A stretch of 7,053 nucleotides of DNA from Paracoccaceae bacterium (GTDB lineage: Bacteria; Pseudomonadota; Alphaproteobacteria; Rhodobacterales; Rhodobacteraceae), in assembly GCA_026984895.1 (NCBI GenBank), contig JALSRF010000479.1:1-7053 (forward strand), in the 5' to 3' direction. The position numbers were made by a program, and so were the translations under genes. This document shows positions 1 through 4,929 of the stretch, in pieces; the stretch's first letter is position 1, and every line of letters starts with the position of its first letter. The notes beneath the pieces were generated by a model that was not told the DNA's origin, ran no database searches, and saw nothing but the letters and a program-made list of their open reading frames with translations.

Positions 1-439
1 CATCGTGCGGGTCAACTTCGACAAGGCCGACCCCCCCCGCGAGGTCATCGATGCCTTCCGCCAGGTGCAGGCCGCCGAACAGAAGCGCGACACGCTGCAG
101 AAAAAGGCCGATGCCTATGCCAACACGGTGCTGGCCGAGGCCCGCGGCAAGGCGGCGCAGACGCTGCAGCAGGCCGAGGGCTATCGCGCGCAGGTGGTCA
201 ACCAGGCCGAGGGCGAGGCGGCGCGCTTCCTTTCGGTCTACGAAGAATATGCCAAGGCGCCCGAGGTGACGCGCAAGCGCCTGTACCTGGAAACGATGGA
301 ACGCGTTCTGGGCAAGGTGAACAAGGTGATGATCGACCCGTCCGTGACCGGCAAGGGGCAGGGGGTGGTTCCCTATCTGCCATTGAACGAATTCAAGGCG
401 GCGCCGAAACCGGCATCGGGCAGCGGGCAGGGGAACTGA
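1..439 (+). CDS. hflK: HflK, FtsH-modulating SPFH membrane protein (3' end only)
   Basis: This is the C-terminal part (about 145 residues, frame starting at base 2) of HflK, cut by the window edge. HflK pairs with HflC in a large inner-membrane SPFH/prohibitin-type assembly that surrounds and modulates the FtsH protease. Visible are the end of the SPFH domain (VRVNFDKADPPREVIDAF), a long charged, Ala/Gln-rich helix typical of the coiled-coil arm (AAEQKRDTLQKKADAYANTV onward), and the family's closing segment with YLETMERVLGKVNKVMID. The tail is low-complexity (Lys/Pro/Gly/Ser). The stop is one base from the hflC start, so the two genes are surely co-transcribed and probably translationally coupled. 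A run of eight C (31-38) lies in the coding sequence but the frame reads through it correctly. The N-terminal membrane segment lies outside the window. The identification is strong because of the immediately following hflC. Confidence 0.95.
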   Translation, partial: IVRVNFDKADPPREVIDAFRQVQAAEQKRDTLQKKADAYANTVLAEARGKAAQTLQQAEGYRAQVVNQAEGEAARFLSVYEEYAKAPEVTRKRLYLETMERVLGKVNKVMIDPSVTGKGQGVVPYLPLNEFKAAPKPASGSGQGN

Positions 440-440
440 C

Positions 441-1313
441 ATGCGCAAGACAGCAATACTTCTTCCCGTGGCGGCGATCGTGGTGGCCGTGCTGATGTCG
501 TCGATCTACATCGTGGACGAGCGCGAAAAGGCGCTGGTGCTCCAGTTCGGCGAGGTTGTCGATGTCAAGGAAGATCCGGGCCTCGGGTTCAAGATCCCGC
601 TGATCCAGGAAGTGGTCAAGTATGATGACCGCATCCTGCCGCTGGACACCCAGCCGCTGGAAGTGACGCCAGCCGACGACCGCCGCCTTGTGGTCGATGC
701 CTTTGCGCGCTGGCGCATCGTCGATCCGGTCCGCTTCCGCCGCGCCGTCGGCGTGGGCGGCGTGGCCAAGGCCAGACCGCGGCTTGAGCGCATTCTCAAT
801 GCCGAAGTGCGCCAGGTTCTGGGCGGCGTGGATTCCGGGGCGGTGCTTTCCGCCGACCGTGTACTGCTGATGAACCGCATCCGCGATCAGGCCCGGGCCC
901 GGGCATCGGACCTCGGGGTCGTGATCGTCGATGTGCGCATCAAGCGCGCCGACCTGCCGCAGCAGAACCTTGCCGCCACCTTCGAGCGCATGCGCGCCGA
1001 GCGTGAACGCGAAGCCGCCGACGAGATCGCCCGCGGCAACGAGGCGGCACAAAGGGTGCGCGCGCAGGCCGACAGGACGGTTGTGGAAACGGTGTCGGCG
1101 GCGCAGAAAAAGGCCGATATCATCCGCGGCGAAGCCGATGCCAGACGCAACGCGGTCTTTGCAAAGGCGTTCGGGCGCGACCCCGAGTTCTTTGCCTTCT
1201 ACCGCTCCTTGTCGGCCTACGAGAAATCGCTGCAGGCGGGGAATTCCACCCTTGTGATTTCGCCCGACAGCGAATTCTTCGATTACCTGAAGTCTGCCGA
1301 TCCGAAAAAATGA
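441..1313 (+). CDS. hflC: HflC, FtsH-modulating SPFH membrane protein
   Basis: Complete HflC of 290 residues, the usual length for the family. It has an N-terminal membrane anchor (about residues 5-24) and then the SPFH/band-7 domain, starting with the hallmark VDEREKALVLQFGEVV (25-40) and PGLGFKIPLIQEV (46-58). A charged coiled-coil helix follows (about 180-240, FERMRAERERE). The C-terminal signature FGRDPEFFAFYRSLSAYEKS (244-263) is diagnostic. By family knowledge the protein is anchored in the inner membrane with the bulk in the periplasm, and with HflK it restrains or organises FtsH. The start at 441 is supported by AGGGG at 429-433, seven bases upstream, inside the end of hflK. Its stop overlaps the next gene (ATGA, 1310-1313). 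Confidence 0.97.
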   Translation: MRKTAILLPVAAIVVAVLMSSIYIVDEREKALVLQFGEVVDVKEDPGLGFKIPLIQEVVKYDDRILPLDTQPLEVTPADDRRLVVDAFARWRIVDPVRFRRAVGVGGVAKARPRLERILNAEVRQVLGGVDSGAVLSADRVLLMNRIRDQARARASDLGVVIVDVRIKRADLPQQNLAATFERMRAEREREAADEIARGNEAAQRVRAQADRTVVETVSAAQKKADIIRGEADARRNAVFAKAFGRDPEFFAFYRSLSAYEKSLQAGNSTLVISPDSEFFDYLKSADPKK

Positions 1314-1501
1314 GCACGCTGCTTCTGGGAGTCGGCCTGGTTCTGTGCATCGAGGGGCTGGCCTTCGCGCTGGCCCCCGGCCGTCTGGAAGAGGCATTGC
1401 GCCTTCTCGCCGCGATGTCCCCGGAAAACCGCCGCCTGATCGGGCTGGCAGCCTTGGCCGCGGGGGTCTTCGTGGTGTGGTTGTCGCGTTCGGTGTCCTG
1501 A
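1310..1501 (+). CDS. DUF2065 small inner-membrane protein (YjeT-like)
   Basis: A 63-residue protein with two hydrophobic segments (about 3-20 and 42-59) separated by a short amphipathic stretch (PGRLEEALRLLAAMSPENRR), ending just after the second helix (WLSRSVS). This size, topology and position directly behind hflC match the DUF2065 family, whose E. coli member YjeT also sits next to hflKC. The function is unknown; by context it may be an accessory of the HflKC-FtsH complex (inference). The ATG overlaps the hflC stop in an ATGA arrangement and there is no strong ribosome-binding site, so translation is probably coupled to hflC. It is the last gene of the hfl unit before a 242-nt gap. Confidence 0.85.
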   Translation: MSTLLLGVGLVLCIEGLAFALAPGRLEEALRLLAAMSPENRRLIGLAALAAGVFVVWLSRSVS

Positions 1502-1583
1502 CCGGGCCAACGGGCCGCCGGGCCGCGCGACAAGAGCTGCGGCGAGAGGCGCGACGAGGGGCGCGACGGGGGGCGCGGCCCGT
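1502..1583. repeat. GC-rich repeat block with a 10-bp inverted repeat after the hfl unit
   Basis: Three simple structures lie directly behind the DUF2065 stop. CGGGCC occurs three times at an exact 8-base period (1503, 1511, 1519). An imperfect 12-base unit beginning GGCGCG occurs three times in tandem (1548-1559, 1560-1571, 1572-1583). CGGGCCGCGC (1519-1528) and its perfect complement GCGCGGCCCG (1573-1582) form a 10-bp inverted repeat around 44 nt. No T-tract follows, so it is not a classical intrinsic terminator. It may still be a transcript-end structure for hflKC-DUF2065, or the product of slippage in GC-rich DNA. No gene is supported here; the open frame across it is a by-product of high GC. 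Confidence 0.5.
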
Positions 1584-1641
1584 TGCCGTTGCCGGCGGTT
1601 CGTTCACATCAAGTTGATAACCCGGCGTCCAAGGTTTACGT

Positions 1642-1666
1642 CTTGATGCAACGACCTAACTATTAG
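1642..1666 (+). promoter_or_regulatory. Possible heat-shock-type (sigma-32-like) promoter for the Do protease gene
   Basis: CTTGATG (1642-1648) is followed, after 14 bases from the CTTG, by CTATTAG (1660-1666). This is loosely like the sigma-32 pattern CTTG...C(C/T)TAT, and it lies in a locally AT-richer patch of an otherwise very GC-rich leader, about 80 bases before the start codon. A second weak candidate is TTGATA at 1614-1619. The match is partial and made by eye. It is listed because Do-family protease genes are commonly stress-induced. Confidence 0.25.
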
Positions 1667-1677
1667 GCGAACGAATA

Positions 1678-1694
1678 CCGGGGCACTGCCCCGG
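1678..1694 (+). other. Stable 7-bp hairpin in the Do protease leader
   Basis: CCGGGGC (1678-1684) and GCCCCGG (1688-1694) form a perfect 7-bp all-G/C stem around the three-base loop ACT, 49 bases before the start codon and 39 before the Shine-Dalgarno. No T-run follows, so it is not an obvious terminator. In the mRNA leader it could block exonucleases or affect initiation. It also resembles the hairpin at 4881-4899. Confidence 0.55.
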
Positions 1695-1733
1695 CAACCG
1701 CATCGCCGACGATTTGGCGCCGGTTATCATCAT

Positions 1734-1739
1734 GGAGGA
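1734..1739 (+). promoter_or_regulatory. Shine-Dalgarno that fixes the protease start
   Basis: GGAGGA lies four bases before the ATG at 1744 and is the best ribosome-binding site in the window. It decides against the longer in-frame starts at TTG 1714 and ATG 1732, which would put a charged MEEN extension before the signal peptide. Confidence 0.8.
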
Positions 1740-1743
1740 AAAC

Positions 1744-3210
1744 ATGAAATCTCGATCCACGGCTACGGCCGTACGTTCGGACAATCTGTTCAGGTGGATT
1801 GCCGTAATTGTTGCCTCGGCCGCATTTCTGATGGCGCAGACGCTGGCGTCCAGTGCGGGCTCGGCACCGTCAGGTTTTGCCGACCTGGTTGAAAAGGTCA
1901 GCCCGGCGGTGGTGGACATCACCACCACCACGGTGGTGTCGGCCCCCGCCGATGGCGGCCCGCTGGTCCCCAAGGGATCGCCGTTCGAAGACCTGTTCAA
2001 GAACTTCCGGGACCAGCAGGGCGACACGCCGCACAAGCCGCAGCGCAGCCAGGCGCTGGGGTCCGGTTTCGTGATTTCCGAGGACGGGTATATCGTGACC
2101 AACAACCATGTGATCGACGCTGCCGACGAAATCCGGATCGAGTTCTTTTCCGGCGATACGCTGCCCGCCAAGGTCGTCGGAACGGACAAGAAGACCGATA
2201 TCGCCCTGCTGAAGGTCGAAAGCGATGCGCCGCTTCCCTTCGTTTCGTTAGGAGACAGCGATCTGATGCGCGTCGGCGACTGGGTGCTGGCGGTGGGCAA
2301 CCCGCTGGGGCAGGGGTTTTCGGTGTCCGCCGGGATCGTTTCGGCGCGCAACCGCGAACTGTCCGGGACATACGATGATTTCATCCAGACCGACGCCGCG
2401 ATCAACCGCGGCAACTCGGGCGGGCCGCTGTTCAACATGGATGGCCAGGTGATCGGCGTGAACACCGCTATCCTGTCGCCCACCGGTGGCTCGATCGGCA
2501 TCGGTTTCTCGATGGCTTCGAATGTGGTCAGCCGCGTGGTGGACCAGCTTCGTCAGTATGGCGAGACCCGCCGCGGCTGGCTGGGTGTGCGCATCCAGGA
2601 CGTGACGCCCGACGTGGCCGAGGCGATGGGGCTGGACAGCGCCAGAGGGGCGCTGGTCACCGACGTTCTCGACGGCCCGTCCAGGGAGGCCGGCATCAAG
2701 TCGGGCGACGTGATCCTGTCCTTTGACGGGACCGATGTGACCGACACGCGCGAACTGGTGCGCATCGTCGCCGATGCCGAAGTCGGCAAGACGGTGCGCG
2801 TGGTCGTGTTCCGCGACGGCGGGACCAGGACGCTTCTGGTGAAACTGGGACGGCGCGAAGATGCCGAAGCCAACGCCAGCCCGGCAGAAAAGACGGCGCC
2901 GCAGGCCCCGGCCAAAATGGACGTTCTGGGCATGACGCTCAGCGAAATGACCGATGAATTGCGGGGCAATCTGGGGCTGGACAGCAGCGCGGCCGGCCTG
3001 GTCGTGGCCGACGTGGACCCGACCAGCGAAGCCTATGACAAGGGCCTGCGCGCCGGTGACGTGATTGCCGAGGCGGGGCAGCAGCAGGTCACCACGGTCG
3101 AAGATTTCAAGGCGCGCATTGCCGATGCCAGGGATGCCGGCCGCAAGTCCATTCTGCTGCTCGTTCGCCGTAATGGCGAACCGCGCTTCGTCGCGATCGG
3201 AATTGAATGA
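1744..3210 (+). CDS. degP: Do-family (DegP/DegQ) periplasmic serine endoprotease
   Basis: A 488-residue HtrA/Do-type protease and chaperone that degrades or holds misfolded envelope proteins in the periplasm. The N-terminus is a signal peptide: basic start MKSRSTATAVR, hydrophobic core about 18-32, probable cleavage near 36-40. The trypsin-like domain spans about 45-270 with the full triad: His122 in TNNHVID, Asp152 in TDIALLKV, Ser225 in GNSGGPL. PDZ1 covers about 278-370 (GWLGVRIQDVT, GIKSGDVILSFDG) and, after an Ala/Pro/Glu-rich linker (373-391), PDZ2 covers about 395-487 (GLRAGDVIAEAGQQ). The length and two PDZ domains fit the Do group rather than the single-PDZ DegS type. A short, non-Cys LA region (about 70-103) leaves DegP versus DegQ undecided. 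It follows the hflKC-DUF2065 unit after 242 nt, so it probably has its own promoter, and it ends at a hairpin terminator. Confidence 0.95.
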   Translation: MKSRSTATAVRSDNLFRWIAVIVASAAFLMAQTLASSAGSAPSGFADLVEKVSPAVVDITTTTVVSAPADGGPLVPKGSPFEDLFKNFRDQQGDTPHKPQRSQALGSGFVISEDGYIVTNNHVIDAADEIRIEFFSGDTLPAKVVGTDKKTDIALLKVESDAPLPFVSLGDSDLMRVGDWVLAVGNPLGQGFSVSAGIVSARNRELSGTYDDFIQTDAAINRGNSGGPLFNMDGQVIGVNTAILSPTGGSIGIGFSMASNVVSRVVDQLRQYGETRRGWLGVRIQDVTPDVAEAMGLDSARGALVTDVLDGPSREAGIKSGDVILSFDGTDVTDTRELVRIVADAEVGKTVRVVVFRDGGTRTLLVKLGRREDAEANASPAEKTAPQAPAKMDVLGMTLSEMTDELRGNLGLDSSAAGLVVADVDPTSEAYDKGLRAGDVIAEAGQQQVTTVEDFKARIADARDAGRKSILLLVRRNGEPRFVAIGIE

Positions 3211-3233
3211 GCCGACAGCCGCAGTGCTTGTTC

Positions 3234-3258
3234 GGGGCGCCTCGCGGGGCGCCCCTTT
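3234..3258 (+). terminator. Rho-independent terminator of the Do protease gene
   Basis: GGGGCGCC (3234-3241) pairs with GGCGCCCC (3248-3255), an 8-bp perfect G/C stem with a six-base loop, followed by TTTCCCTT. It lies 24 bases after the protease stop. The T-run is short, but the stem is strong and correctly placed. It also separates the protease gene from the convergent OB-fold gene. Confidence 0.75.
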
Positions 3259-3276
3259 CCCTTGGCGCGGCCGGGG

Positions 3277-3654
3277 TCATCCGGTCGATGGCCGGGACAG
3301 TTCGTCAAGCAGGGCCGACAGATCCTCCACCTGTTCGGCGATCACATGCGCCACGCCGCTTTCGCGTTGCAACCGTCCGGTGACACGCAGCAGCCGCCCC
3401 CCGATCACCTCCCGCCGGCAGCGTTCATAGAGTTTGCGCCAGACGATAACGTTGGCGACTCCGGTTTCGTCTTCCAGCGTCAGAAACACCACCCCGTTGG
3501 CGGTGCCCGGCCGCTGGCGTACCAGCACCAGCCCCGCCACCGTCACCCGCGCGCCGGCGGGCGGTTCGTCCAGGCGCCCATGAGGAAGCGCCGCCGGCGG
3601 GCGCGGCCACTGCGCGCGGGGCGCCGCAGGAGGGGTCAGAGCGTTTCGCCGCAT
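3277..3654 (-). CDS. Stand-alone OB-fold protein = C-terminal domain of error-prone polymerase DnaE2 (truncated)
   Basis: An intact 125-residue reading frame. Residues about 34-118 match the extreme C-terminal OB-fold domain of DnaE2 (ImuC), the SOS mutagenesis polymerase: VTVAGLVLVRQRPGT (37-51), GVVFLTLEDETGVANVIVW (54-72), GRLLRVTGRLQRE (86-98) and an AEQVEDLSALL end. Full DnaE2 is around 1000 residues or more. The PHP, palm, fingers and HhH parts are absent, and the DNA upstream on this strand is antisense to the ferredoxin gene. Residues 1-33 are Pro/Ala/Arg-rich and not recognisably DnaE2. The start at 3654 (MRRNAL) is a best guess: there is no Shine-Dalgarno and the transcript may be nearly leaderless; ATG 3666 lies inside the LexA box. 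The frame is free of stops and frameshifts, so it may be expressed, but a decayed remnant of imuA-imuB-dnaE2 is equally possible. It converges on the protease gene. Confidence 0.72.
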   Translation of the reverse strand: MRRNALTPPAAPRAQWPRPPAALPHGRLDEPPAGARVTVAGLVLVRQRPGTANGVVFLTLEDETGVANVIVWRKLYERCRREVIGGRLLRVTGRLQRESGVAHVIAEQVEDLSALLDELSRPSTG

Positions 3655-3656
3655 GA

Positions 3657-3671
3657 GAACAAACATAGAAC
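3657..3671 (-). promoter_or_regulatory. LexA (SOS) box upstream of the DnaE2-like OB-fold gene
   Basis: On the minus strand the sequence reads GTTC-TATGTTT-GTTC, an exact match to the GTTC-N7-GTTC LexA site known from Rhodobacter and other Alphaproteobacteria. It ends two bases before the proposed ATG (3654). Its spacer contains the -10 candidate TATGTT (complement 3662-3667), placed 16 bases from TTGCAC (complement 3684-3689), so bound LexA would occlude the promoter. The known SOS control of dnaE2 operons makes the assignment coherent. The same 108-nt gap serves the divergent ferredoxin gene. Confidence 0.75.
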
Positions 3672-3689
3672 AATCACACCGTTGTGCAA
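3662..3689 (-). promoter_or_regulatory. Candidate promoter of the OB-fold gene overlapping the LexA box
   Basis: The -35 candidate is TTGCAC (3 of 6 to consensus, complement 3684-3689). A 16-base spacer follows, then the -10 candidate TATGTT (4 of 6, complement 3662-3667). Transcription would begin near 3655, giving an almost leaderless mRNA for a start at 3654. The individual matches are weak; support comes mainly from overlap with the LexA site. Confidence 0.35.
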
Positions 3690-3747
3690 GTCTGAAACGA
3701 GGGCTGGAAAACCGGGCCGTATTCGCATATTTCCGGTTCCGGCAGAC

Positions 3748-3753
3748 AAGGAG
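3748..3753 (+). promoter_or_regulatory. Shine-Dalgarno of the ferredoxin gene
   Basis: AAGGAG lies nine bases before the ATG at 3763 and fixes the ferredoxin start. The reading frame is open for about 500 bases further upstream but has no comparable site, and that part is antisense to the OB-fold gene. Confidence 0.75.
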
Positions 3754-3762
3754 ACGGGTCAG

Positions 3763-4086
3763 ATGGCAAAGATTACCTATATCGAGCACAACGGCACGGA
3801 ACATGTGGTCGAGGTGGCGAACGGGCTGACCGTGATGGAAGGCGCGCGCGACAACGCCATCCCCGGAATCGAGGCCGACTGCGGCGGAGCATGCGCCTGC
3901 TCGACCTGCCACGTTTATGTAGCACCGGACTGGGTCGAGAAGCTTCCCCCCAAGGAGGCGATGGAAGAAGACATGCTCGATTTCGCCTGGGAGCCGGACC
4001 CGAAGCGCTCCCGCCTGACCTGCCAGATCAAGGTCACCGATGACCTCGACGGGCTGGTCGTGCAGATGCCCGAAAAGCAGATCTGA
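3763..4086 (+). CDS. fdxE: Adrenodoxin-type [2Fe-2S] ferredoxin (ferredoxin VI-like)
   Basis: A 107-residue soluble electron-transfer ferredoxin. The cluster ligands follow the adrenodoxin/putidaredoxin pattern C-X5-C-X2-C-X37-C: Cys40, Cys46, Cys49 and Cys87, in ADCGGACACSTCHVYV and RLTCQIKVT. A fifth cysteine, Cys44, lies inside the loop. The ends (MAKITYIEHNGT and GLVVQMPEKQI) and overall sequence closely resemble Rhodobacter capsulatus ferredoxin VI as I remember it, from which the symbol is taken. Such ferredoxins pass electrons from an NAD(P)H ferredoxin reductase to cytochrome P450s or Fe-S assembly. No reductase, P450 or isc gene lies within the window, so the partner is unknown. The stop overlaps the next start by one base (TGATG). 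The promoter must lie in the 108-nt gap shared with the LexA-controlled gene; no convincing -35/-10 pair was found. Confidence 0.95.
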   Translation: MAKITYIEHNGTEHVVEVANGLTVMEGARDNAIPGIEADCGGACACSTCHVYVAPDWVEKLPPKEAMEEDMLDFAWEPDPKRSRLTCQIKVTDDLDGLVVQMPEKQI

Positions 4087-4832
4087 TGCGCGCGCGCGCC
4101 GCCGCCGCCGCACTTCTGCTCGTCGCGGCGCAGGCAAGGGCGGCGCCAGCCGACATCATCGAAAAAGCCCGCTACAGCGAACCGACAACACGCTACGACC
4201 ACGCCATCCTCGGCGATGCGGTGGAATGGGGCGCGTTGGTGCTGACGGTCGATGGCTGTGGCGGATGCGCCGGCGAAGCCCGGCGGCGAAAGGTGACCAT
4301 CCGGCTGCCACGAAGCCGCGTTTTCGAAGACATCGCGCCGCGTCTGGTCGAGGTGGACGGCGATGCCTCGCCCGAGGTCATGGTGGTCGAAACCGACCTG
4401 TCCCGCGGCGCGCGCCTTGCACTCTACGACGAAACCGGGCTGATCGGCGCCACGCCGTATATCGGTCGCCCGCACCGCTGGCTGGCCCCGATCGGGGCGG
4501 CCGATCTTGACGGCGACGGCCAGGTGGAAATCGCCTATGTCGATCGCCCGCACCTTGCCAGGATCGTCCGTATCTGGCGCTATGTGAAAGGACGACGGCA
4601 GCTTCGCCATATCGCCGATGCGCCGGGTTTCACCAATCATCAGATCGGCTGGGACAGCATCCCGGGCGGCATTCGCGATTGCGGCCAGGGCCCGGAAATG
4701 ATCGTGGCCGATGCCAACTGGCGCGCCGTCTACGCGCTCGCCTTTCGCAACCGCCGGTTTTCGGCCCGCAAGATCGACGCGCCCGCCACGCGCCGGTCGC
4801 TGGCGCGCGCGCGCAGCTGCACTGCCCCCTGA
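4086..4832 (+). CDS. Probable exported protein with FG-GAP/VCBS-like repeats
   Basis: A 248-residue protein of unknown function. A signal peptide is likely (MRARAAAAALLLVAAQARAA, cleavage near 20), implying a periplasmic or secreted location. The mature part shows beta-propeller-like repeats of the FG-GAP/VCBS type: VEVDGDASPEVMVVETD (88-104), AADLDGDGQVEIAYVD (138-153) and a degenerate GPEMIVADANWRAVYAL (202-218). DLDGDGQ has the DxDxDG calcium-binding form; DGDAS is a looser version. The four cysteines after the signal (C58 and C61 in DGCGGC, C199, C245) could form disulfides in the periplasm. Only two or three repeats are seen, too few for a complete seven-blade propeller. The start overlaps the ferredoxin stop by one base, so expression is coupled to it. 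The tail (about 235-248) is Arg/Ala-rich. The repeat call is fairly firm; the role is unknown. Confidence 0.8.
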   Translation: MRARAAAAALLLVAAQARAAPADIIEKARYSEPTTRYDHAILGDAVEWGALVLTVDGCGGCAGEARRRKVTIRLPRSRVFEDIAPRLVEVDGDASPEVMVVETDLSRGARLALYDETGLIGATPYIGRPHRWLAPIGAADLDGDGQVEIAYVDRPHLARIVRIWRYVKGRRQLRHIADAPGFTNHQIGWDSIPGGIRDCGQGPEMIVADANWRAVYALAFRNRRFSARKIDAPATRRSLARARSCTAP

Positions 4833-4880
4833 CTCCGGTTCTTCTGCCCTTCTTCTGTCCGCAAAATATCCACGGGGGTG

Positions 4881-4899
4881 CGGGGGCAGTCAGCCCCCG
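4881..4899. repeat. 7-bp GC hairpin in the convergent gap before purD
   Basis: CGGGGGC (4881-4887) and GCCCCCG (4893-4899) form a perfect 7-bp stem around AGTCA. On the plus strand no T-run follows; on the minus strand ATATTTT comes about ten bases after the stem. It may act as a weak or backup terminator for the exported-protein gene or for purD. The preceding AAAATATCC-GGGGG context (from 4863) resembles a GC-hairpin element that I recall as common in Rhodobacteraceae intergenic gaps. Confidence 0.5.
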
Positions 4900-4908
4900 G
4901 CCGATCTG

Positions 4909-4929
4909 AAAAATCGGGCGTCAGCCCGA
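4909..4929 (-). terminator. Rho-independent terminator of purD
   Basis: Read on the minus strand: TCGGGC, loop TGAC, GCCCGA, then TTTTT. The 6-bp stem is perfect and runs directly into the five T (complement of A at 4909-4913). The purD stop codon TGA (complement 4921-4923) occupies three of the four loop bases, so the terminator begins inside the last codons of purD. Confidence 0.82.

Noticed and set aside
393..1607. A 404-codon open frame on the minus strand opposite hflC
   Set aside because: It mirrors hflC codons, has no recognisable domain and starts in the repeat-rich gap; it is a GC-driven shadow.
1345..1617. A 90-codon plus-strand frame overlapping DUF2065 and running into the gap
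   Set aside because: It is Arg/Gly/Ala-rich without a domain and arises from the repetitive GC-rich DNA; DUF2065 in the other frame fits the family and the hflC overlap.
1775..1791. A second GTTC...GTTC pair near the protease start
   Set aside because: The half-sites are nine bases apart instead of seven and lie inside the signal-peptide coding region, so it does not fit the LexA site.
3262..3762. N-terminal extension of the ferredoxin frame
   Set aside because: It is antisense to the OB-fold gene and basic/low-complexity; the ATG at 3763 has a good ribosome site and gives the normal ferredoxin length.
3655..4137. Upstream in-frame extension of the OB-fold gene to a 286-residue protein
   Set aside because: The extension is antisense to the ferredoxin and shows no DnaE2 similarity; the LexA box and promoter candidate would lie inside it.
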